Positions 56,561 through 64,000 of a stretch of 64,000 nt of DNA are shown one piece after another (the stretch's first letter is position 1; each line of letters begins with the position of its first letter). The stretch is taken from assembly GCA_023055355.1 (NCBI GenBank), contig JALJCS010000022.1, positions 13,702,501-13,766,500 of the forward strand, written 5' to 3'. A model generated the notes under the pieces. It was not told the DNA's origin, made no database searches, and saw only the letters and a program-made list of their open reading frames with translations. Both the position numbers and the translations under genes were made by a program. This DNA is from Agelaius tricolor. Lineage: Eukaryota; Chordata; Aves; Passeriformes; Icteridae.

Positions 56561-57299
56561 CTACAATGGCTTTTCAACAACTGAAGACCCAGGCCTCCAG
56601 TTCACTTTTTCTTTGCATCAAATCTCTTTGATGGCCTCACTGAACAGGAGATTCCAGTGAGGAGTTTTTGGAGTACAGGACAAGAGTTTGGTGAAATAAA
56701 TATTTTGACAGTAAACAAAATTCTAAATTGGAATATCTTGGTTACTGTGTTACAAAAGATCTTTGAAATACCAGCTCTTTTTTTTTTTTTTATTAGAAAG
56801 TCATCAAATTTGACAGATAACGTTGAAATGCAAAGTATAGCAGGATGTTTTTTCTGCTTTTTGGGGAAATAAAGCATCGTGGAATCACTTTCTCCTGTTT
56901 AAATACCATGGGGCAATGAGAGCTGGTGCACTCAGAATGCAAAGTAGGGAAACACTTAGATTAGAACAATTAGTGCAGAAAACATCTGCATCCCTTGTTA
57001 ACCATAGGGACCATCCAGCAAAAGTGATTTTTTTTTTTTTAACGTTAATTGGAATTCATTAAAATAACTTTGCTTCAAAGTAAACATTAAAGCCATTTCT
57101 GAGCTTTTTATTTCCATGTTTACCTCGTCAGCTTCCATCTGGTTCCGGCTCTCCTGGCTTGGAGGGAGAGCTGGACTTTAAAGGAATTATTGCTGGGGCT
57201 GAAAGGCTCCAGCTGCTCCCAGCCACTGCTGGCACTGAGGGGACACTGGGGGTCACACGGAGCCCTTTCCCCCTGAGGCACTGCAGGAGCATGATCTGG

Positions 57300-57512
57300 G
57301 CATTGGGAATTGTTCCCTGGCAGGGTGGGCAGCCCTGGCACAGGTGCCCAGAGCAGCTGGGGCTGCCCCTGCATCCCTGGCAGTGCCCAAGGCCAGGCTG
57401 GACACTGGGGCTGGGAGCCCCTGGGACAGTGGGAGGTGTCCCTGCCATGGCAGGGGTGGGAATGGGGGGGATTTGGGATCCCTCCCACCCACACCATTTG
57501 GGATTCTGTGGT
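57300..57512 (+). mobile_element. CR1 LINE 3' fragment
   Basis: Sense core ending CACCATTTGGGATTCTGTGG. Confidence 0.9.
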
Positions 57513-57659
57513 TCCACAAAGAATCGTGACCCCACCAAGCCGCCCCTGTGCCCCCCATGCCAGGCTGGAGCCAGCCCGGGGTGTGCCTGAGAGCAGCAGG
57601 GTGTGGTGACAAACACGGGGCTGTGTCCCCGACCCCGGAGCACAGCGTGGCCCTGGAAC

Positions 57660-57782
57660 CAGCCCGACCCTGCCCAGCCCAGCCCAACCCTGCCCAGCCC
57701 GGCCCAGCCCAGCCCAACCCTGCCCAGCCCGGCCCAGCCCGGCCCAGCCCAGCCCAGCCCAGCCCAGCCCAGCCCGGCCCGG
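57660..57782. repeat. CAGCC pentamer tract
   Basis: About 24 units of CAGCC with CGGCC, CAACC and TGCC variants; strongly C-rich on one strand. Confidence 0.95.
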
Positions 57783-58084
57783 GGGAGCAGCGAGGCACAG
57801 CCCCGAGCGAGCTCCGGGTCCGTTCTGCAGCCCGGGCAGCCCCGTGCCCCGAGGGGTGGGGCCCCTGATCCCCCCCGTCTGTAGAAAGGGCGAGAGAAAC
57901 GCAGAGAAAGGGAGCACCAAGGCCAGAAATGCCCTTTGACACCGAGGTGCCGCTGCCTGCAGTCCCTGATGGTGACAGCGCCAGCGCCAGCCAGAGCACT
58001 GCCCTGGGCACTGCACGGAGCTGGCTGGGAGTGACCCCAACTCAGAGGGGCAGATCCTCTGTCCCTGGGGCTGCCCCTCATCCC

Positions 58085-58415
58085 TGCCTGGAGCATCCTC
58101 CTGCCCCTCATCCCCACCGGGGGCATCCTCCTGATGCTCCCTGAGCTCCTCCTGCCCCTCATCCCCACCGGGGGCATCCTCCTGCCCCTCATCCCCACCC
58201 GGAGCATCCTCCTGCCCTTCATCCCCACCCAGAGCATCCTCCTGATGCTCCCTGAGCTCCTCCTGCCCCTCATCCCCGCCCGGGGCATCCTCTTGCCCCT
58301 CACCCCCACCCGGAGCATCCTCCTGCCCCTCATCCCCACCCGGAGCATCCTCCTTCCCTTCATCCCCACCCAGAGCATCCTCCTGATGCTCCCTGAGCTC
58401 CTCCTGCCCTTCCCG
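58085..58415. repeat. 30-bp minisatellite with about 110-145 bp super-units
   Basis: The unit is CATCCTCCTGCCCCTCATCC followed by CCACCCGGAG. Blocks are punctuated by GATGCTCCCTGAGCTCCTCC at about 58133, 58241 and 58386. Confidence 0.92.
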
Positions 58416-58529
58416 AGCTCCTGCTGCCTCTCCCCGAGCTCCTGCCTGTCACAGGGATTGGTTTTCCCCCCTCTGAAGGTGAGGCTGCACTTCCAGGAAT
58501 CCTTTCCCAGGCTGGCTCTGGGATGAAAG

Positions 58530-58715
58530 CCCGCAATATTCACCACTCTGCAATATTCACCACTCTGCAATATTCCTGCCCTGCAATATTCACCACTCTG
58601 CAATATTCCTGCCCTGCAATATTCCTGCCCTGCAATATTCACTGCTCTGCAATATTCCTGCCCTGCAATGTCCCTGCCCTGCAATGTCCCTGCCCTGCAG
58701 TGTCCCTGCTCTGCG
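58530..58715. repeat. 16-17 bp minisatellite, about 11 copies
   Basis: The unit is CTGCAATATTCCTGCC or CTGCAATATTCACCACT. Most units carry the palindrome AATATT. Confidence 0.94.
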
Positions 58716-58784
58716 ATCTCCACCAGGAGCTTTCCCTCTGGAGCACAGAGCCTCCCATCCAGCAGCGCTCTCCAAGTGCTGAAA

Positions 58785-59192
58785 GGTGCCAAAGCTGAGC
58801 TCTAATTGCCCTAAGGGTGACACGTTATTGTATGAGAGGTGCCAAAGCCCAGCTCTAACTGCCCTAAGGGTGACACGTTATTGTATGAGAGGTGCCAAAG
58901 CCCAGCTCTAACTCCTCAGGGTGACACGTTATTGTATGAGAGGTGCCAAAGCCCAGCTCTAACTGCCCAGGGTGACACGTTATTGTATGAGAGGTGCCAA
59001 AGCCCAGCTCTAACTGCCCAGGGTGACACGTTATTGTATGAGAGGTGCCAAAGCCCAGCTCTAACTGCCCCAAGGGTGACACGTTATTGTATGAAAGGTG
59101 CCAAAGCCCAGCTCTAACTGCCCCAAGGGTGACACGTTATTGTATGAGAGGTGCCAAAGCCCAGCTCTAACTGCCCCAAGGGTGACACGTTA
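58785..59192. repeat. 53-54 bp minisatellite, about 7.5 copies
   Basis: The unit contains AGGTGCCAAAGCCCAGCTCT, AACTGCC and GGGTGACACGTTATTGTATG. Copies are nearly identical. The period of the plus-strand frame gives the peptide DTLLYERCQSPALT, an artefact. Confidence 0.95.
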
Positions 59193-59889
59193 TTACAAGG
59201 GGATTAGCTGAGGGCTCCAGCTTTCCCAGTGCCTCCGATTCAGGAGAGCAATGTAAAGATTTCCAGATGCTGCATGTGAATAATTTACCCCTGGCTCGAT
59301 TCAGCTCTGGAAGTCTTCCCTGTTTCACCAGGATCAAGCAAACATCACACCACACCACAAAGGTAAACGAGTGCATTTCTGGTTCAAAGACATTTTGGGA
59401 CAGGTTAATGCCCAGTAAATCTCTGATGGTGGCTGGGAGGGTGTGGGAGCAGTGAGCCCCGGGTCTGCAGGAGGTGAAACCTCCCCGTGGCTGGTGGGGG
59501 CTGGATGCCAGGGTGGGATTGTCCCAGCCCTGCTGATTTGGGCTGGGAATCAATGGAACTGCTCCTCAGTGGGCACTCAGAGGTTTCAGCAGAAGTTCAA
59601 TGCAGGTTCAGAGCCCACTTTCACTCTCTGATCTCCAGAAGCGTTGGCACTCCTGAGCGAGGGGTTTGGAATGGAAATGAGGGCATTTCCCAGCAGGACC
59701 TGGCCCAGGAGCAGCCCTGAGGGCAGAGCAGGGCAATGGAGACACTTACTCACTCAGGGGCACTTCAGTGACCCTGCAGGGAATTCCCACCGAGCAGGCT
59801 GGCAGTGCTCCTTTACCAGGACCCCAGCCTGGCTGCAGGGACCCCAGGGGCACACTGCCCCAGCAGGGCCACGCCAGGGCACAGCAGCA

Positions 59890-60245
59890 TGTCCCTGTGT
59901 CCCTGGAATGTCCCTGGGATGAGACCCCAGCCCTGCCTGGGCTCTGCTCAGCGCTGGCAGTGCCTCCTGTGCCCATTGAACTCCAGGGACCCTGGAATGT
60001 CCTGGGAGGAGACCCCAGCCCTCTCTAAGGGCTGGCAGTGCCTCCTGTGCCCATTGAGCTCCAGGGACCCTGGAATGTCCCTGGGAGGAGACCCCAGCCC
60101 TGCCTGGGCTCTGCTCTGGGCTGGCAGTGCCTCCTGTGCCCATTGAGCTCCAGGGAACCTGGAATGTCCCTGGGAGGAGACCCCAGCCCTCTCTAAGGGC
60201 TGGCACTGCCTCCTGTGCCCATTGAGCTCCAGGGACCCTCCCAGC
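59890..60245. repeat. 78-89 bp minisatellite, 4 copies
   Basis: Units at 59907, 59996, 60074 and 60163 share GGAATGTCCCTGGGAGGAGA, CCCCAGCCCT and CAGTGCCTCCTGTGCCCATT. An 11-base difference (CTCTCTAAGGG versus the longer CTGCCTGGGCTCTGCTC) alternates between copies. Confidence 0.92.
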
Positions 60246-60770
60246 CCCTCTCAGCCCCACTGCCAAGTCCTTTCCCAGCACCCCAGGAGACATTCAATCC
60301 ACGTGCCCCGGGAGCAGCGAGGTCCCTGACACCCAGAGAGGCACAGACACCTTCTGTGCTCCAGCAGAGCTCGTCTGGTGCGATGATTCAACACTTGAGA
60401 GCAGCTCTGCTTGCAGGGAGCCCTCGGGAGGGGTTCAGCCTTGCATCATTAGAGGGCTCACATTCCGTGGGACAGCAGGCACTTGGAGCATCGCCTGGGA
60501 TTCCCACCTGGTTGTTGTGGCCTGAACTCACAGCCAGCTCAGCTCCCAGGAATGTGCCTGGGGAGGGCTCTGGCCGTGCAGCCCCACACACCTGCAGCCT
60601 GTGGCTGCACTCTGCAGTGCACCCGACCTGGCCTTCACTGTACAGGATCAGGAATGTGGAGGCAAAGCCCTCGCTGTGAGATGAATGCTCAGGAGCTGGG
60701 GGATGAGGATTATTTACCCATAAATCAAATTGCCCTCAAGTCTCTGAGCCTGCAGTGGTGCACAGCAGAG

Positions 60771-60836
60771 CCTTCCCTTCCCTTCCCTTCCCTTCCCTTC
60801 CCTTCCCTTCCCTTCCCTTCCCTTCCCTTCCCTTCC
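60771..60836. repeat. (CTTCC)n pentamer microsatellite
   Basis: Thirteen perfect CTTCC units, a pure pyrimidine/purine tract of 66 bases. Confidence 0.97.
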
Positions 60837-60882
60837 CTGCAGCCAGGACGGGATCCTGCTGGAGCACTCACACCATGGACTG

Positions 60883-61078
60883 CTGCTCCTTCCAAAGGCT
60901 TCTGCCCCTTCCAAAGGCTTCTGCCCCTTCCAAAGGCTCCTTCCTGCCCCTTCCAAAGGCTCCTTCCAAAGGCTTCTGCCCCTTCTAAAGGCTGCTGCCC
61001 CTTCCAAAGGCTCCTTCCTGCCCCTTCCAAAGGCTCCTTCCTGCTCTTTCCAAAAGTTTCTGTCCCTTCCAAAGGCTG
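60883..61078. repeat. 16-19 bp repeat CCTTCCAAAGGCTTCTGCC
   Basis: About 11 copies with TCCTTCCTG variants. Most units carry CCTTCCAAAGG. Confidence 0.92.
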
Positions 61079-62039
61079 CCTGGGAAGCACGGACACACAT
61101 TTCCCTGGGAGAGTCAGGTGTGAGTCGTTATTTCCCAGAAAGCCACGGGTAATTGTGGTTGTTTTGGATGGAGGGGTGTCCTGAGCCCCCGCCCCAGCAG
61201 CTCCTGAGCCCTGCAGCCGTGGTGCCTGGGCAGAGCAGCTCCTGACCCCAGGGTGCAGCCAGCTCTGCTCCCAGGGCACAACATGAACAGCCTGGAGCTG
61301 TGCCACGGGGGCTGCCACTGGGCATGGGGGAATTCCTGCCCCGGAAGGGTGGCCAGGCACTGGCACAGCCTGTCCAGGGAGTCCCCACCCTGTGCCTGTG
61401 GGACATGGAAACCCTTCGTTCTTTGATTTCAAGCACACACCCCTTCATTCTTTGATCTCTCAGAGCCACTTACCCAGAGCCTCTGATCCCAGATTTCCCC
61501 CTAGGGCTGAGGCTTCTCTGCTCACTTCAGCTCCTGGGAATTGAGGGATGCTGGGAGCCGACCACAGCTCCCTGAATGAAACCTCTCTCATTTTTCCTTT
61601 GTACTTAAGCTCCTTCAATTCAATATTTTTGCAAGTCTAAAATTTGTTTTGGAATAATAAGCTGAATACATCTGCAGCTGAGAATGTTTGGCTGCCAACG
61701 CTTACCCAGACTATTAAAGGAAGTTTTTTAAAATAACAGCTTTTTCTGACTTCAGCAGCATAATTACACATATGCTCTTAGCAGAGCTCACCTGCAGTGG
61801 CACCTGCTTGCAGCAGATTAAAGCTCTCAACCATGTATTTGAGAGAAAAGCCAACCTAGCAGGGGGAATGAGCTCTCCTGCTGGAACCAAGGGCATAAAA
61901 ATGCCTTTCAAGGAGCAGGGGGATGTTTGGGGCTGGGGAAGGGAGAGGAGCAGGCACGTGCCTCAGGAGAGGCTGGCAGAGCCACCAGCAAGGTGTCTGC
62001 AAGAGCAGTGACCAGAGATTGGACTGAGATGGGATTCTG

Positions 62040-62250
62040 GGAGCTGGGAATTGTTCCCTGGCAGGGTGGGGAAGGGATGGGATGGAATTCCCAGAGCAGC
62101 TGGGGCTGCCCCTGGATCCCTGGCAGTGCCCAAGGCCAGGCTGGACACTGGGGCTGGGAGCACCTGGGACAGTGGGAGGTGTCCCTGCCATGGCTGGGGT
62201 GGCACTGGATGGGATTTGGGATCCCTTCCACCCAACCCATCCCTGACTGC
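62040..62250 (+). mobile_element. CR1 LINE 3' fragment
   Basis: Sense core, GGCTGGACACTGGGGCTGGG and CCCTGCCATGGCTGGGGTGG, ending TCCACCCAACCCATCC. Confidence 0.9.
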
Positions 62251-63749
62251 AGGAATTCAAGGCTGACCCCTCCTCCCCAGGACCCTGCCCATGTGTGATG
62301 ATCCCTGAGGTCCTTTCCCAGCTCCCCAGTTGCAGGATGCTATTTTTCCCCGCAGAGACACTCAGGAGGAGGAGGCTGTGCCAGAACTCTCTGCCTTCTG
62401 CTGTGATTTAGTTGTGCAACAGCCCCGGGAGGAGCGAGAGAAATCCTCCCACCGCATTCCAGAGTTCAGAGCAGAGACATGACAACGAGGATAAACAGGT
62501 ATTCACGGGGAAAAATAGAACCTCATTTTCCTTATCTGCCTTCCAAGTGGCAGCAGGAGCAGGAGGAGTGAAAGGATGCCCTTTGGAGGCAGCACAGCCC
62601 TCTCCCTGCTCTGTAACCGAGCAGCAGCTGCCCTGACAACGAGCACAATAATGGGCTGGGAGCAGCAACGTGCAGCTTCTGCCATTTGTTCAGCTGAAGA
62701 ATGGAAAGAGGAGGATGAAGAATTCTCATCCCAGTCTGTTCAACAGCTCTGCTCACCCCCTCAGCAGTTAACTCCTTTCTGCTCCTTCCCTGGGAGCACT
62801 GGGAACAGCTCTTCTGAGGGAATTTGTAGATAATGTCGTCATTGCTTTCTTTCCCCCGAAAAGTTCAAAGTTTTCAGACAATTCTCACTGTGTTTTTCTT
62901 GGCTGTGACATTTGGGTTTCTGAAGGCAGCTGAGACTGAAGATGTTGACAAACCTCCCCACTCATCACTTGGTACAAATGCTTCAACATAATCCAAGGTG
63001 TTTTAAAAGCTCCTTACAGGAAAACCCCCAAATCCTTGTTTGTCCTGAATCTCCAATTGCAGCTTTCCTTCCCCTTCACATGGAAAAGGCCCAAGATCTT
63101 GGCATGTCCCAGACTAGCATCACATTTAACCCCTTCACCTCCCGACCCTTCTCTTGAAAGGACTGGATGTGGCACGTTCTAAGACAATATTCAGATTTTT
63201 TGCCACTCCACGGGCAGGAGCTCCCCCAGTGCCATCTGGAGCTGCTGTCAGGCTGTGAGGAGCAGTGTCACAGGGATGATGGATTATCCATGGCAAACCC
63301 AGCTGGCTGCACACATTCAGAGCACTCAGGGTCTGTAAAACCATGCTGAGGAGCTGGAACCATGGGGAACAAGGCTGGAGTGGGATGGGTCCCACTCAGA
63401 TCCCCCCAGACCCAGCCCAGAGCTGCTCCAAAGCCTCTTCCCAACCCGGTCCTGGTGTTCTCAGGGGTGGAAGCTCTGCACTCCCAGAGCCTGCCCTGCC
63501 CAGGCTCTGCCCAGGGAGGGTCAGTGCTGGGCTGGCAGCCTGGGGCAGCGCTCTGGGTGGGATCAGGCTCTGGAAGGGCCACAAAGGGTGGTCCAGCCCA
63601 GGCCAACAAGGCACAGAGGACCCAATGACCTCTCCTGCCTCAGCCAGGGGTGCTGGCACTTGTGTCCCTCTGCTGAACCAAGCTGTCAGGCATTAGGATG
63701 GAAAAGGGAGAAGGTTTAGGGTGGACACGAGAAATTCCTGGCACTGAGC

Positions 63750-64000
63750 TGTGACAGTGTTCACAGGGGTTCCAGGATGAGGGAAGAGACCAGGATCTGA
63801 CTCCATGTTTCACAAGGCTGATTTATTATTTTATGATATATGTTACATTAAAACTATACTAAAAGAATAGAAGAAAGGATTTCATCAGAAGGCTGGCTAA
63901 GAATAGAAAAAGAAAGAATGAATTACAAAGGTTTGTGTCTGGGACAGAGAGTCCGAGCCAGCTGGGCTGTGATTGGCCATGAATTAGAAACAAGCACATG
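63750..64000 (-). mobile_element. LTR, family 1, copy F, cut by the window end
   Basis: A reverse copy beginning TGTGACAGTGTTCACAGGGG and very close to copy E; the window ends inside it. The bases before it are CTGAGC. Whether it is a solo LTR or part of a longer provirus cannot be seen. Confidence 0.88.

Larger units (their letters stand above)
51806..63749. other. Upstream intergenic region, distal part
   Basis: Outside the listed repeats, the longer unique stretches are 52405-53249, 53883-54837, 56561-57299, 59193-59889, 60246-60770, 61079-62039 and 62251-63749. 61590-61900 and 62840-63170 are A/T-richer and could be conserved. I found no exon I would defend. Confidence 0.45.

Overview
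The window looks like a GC-rich, repeat-dense piece of a bird nuclear genome, probably a songbird. The evidence is more than 20 fragments of CR1-type LINE 3' ends, all related to the core CCTGCCATGGCAGGGACACC and several ending in ATTCTGTG octamers; six copies of one ~380 bp solo LTR with TG...CA ends and, where they can be checked, 6-bp target duplications; and very many GC-rich minisatellites. Nothing bacterial, plasmid or phage is present. There are no CRISPR arrays, and I saw no rRNA or tRNA gene. The songbird assignment is inference; the CR1 and LTR content is seen directly.

One protein-coding gene can be supported, on the minus strand. Its first coding exon (30071 to 29766) lies in a CpG island at about 28150-30480, followed by exons at 28318-28172, 27182-27002 and 14401-14243. 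All four splice junctions keep phase (0/0, 0/0, 1/1, then leaving in phase 1), and the read-through is about 264 residues: a low-complexity Ala/Pro N-terminus with a 16-proline run, then ordinary-looking protein sequence. I do not recognise the family. The 3' part of the gene should lie below position 1 or in an exon I could not find in 1-14242.

Layout. 1-14242: gene-downstream DNA or a later intron, with minisatellites (83, 72, 30, 18, 22 and 21 bp units), three solo LTRs and CR1 pieces. 14243-27001: a 12.6 kb intron, of which about 5 kb is tandem repeat (35, 15/12 and two 26-31 bp arrays); a second-family LTR ends about 60 bp before exon 4. 27002-30071: exons 3 to 1 and the CpG island, with its own pyrimidine-rich minisatellite in intron 1. 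30072-64000: upstream intergenic DNA with no gene I can support. It holds about fifteen further minisatellites (23, 25, 19, 20/40, 9-12, 25, 22-30, 16, 54 bp and other units), CR1 copies, three solo LTRs and one LTR with internally amplified 66-bp units.

The long open frames that cross the arrays, some over 800 codons and open on both strands at once, are a by-product of repeat units without stop codons; I do not annotate them as genes. The most interesting points are the concentration and internal structure of the arrays (two linked arrays with the same unit, higher-order repeats, perfect palindromes in several units), a (TTAGGG)3 block at an array edge, and the repeat-swollen intron with an LTR and a CT microsatellite at the exon 4 acceptor.
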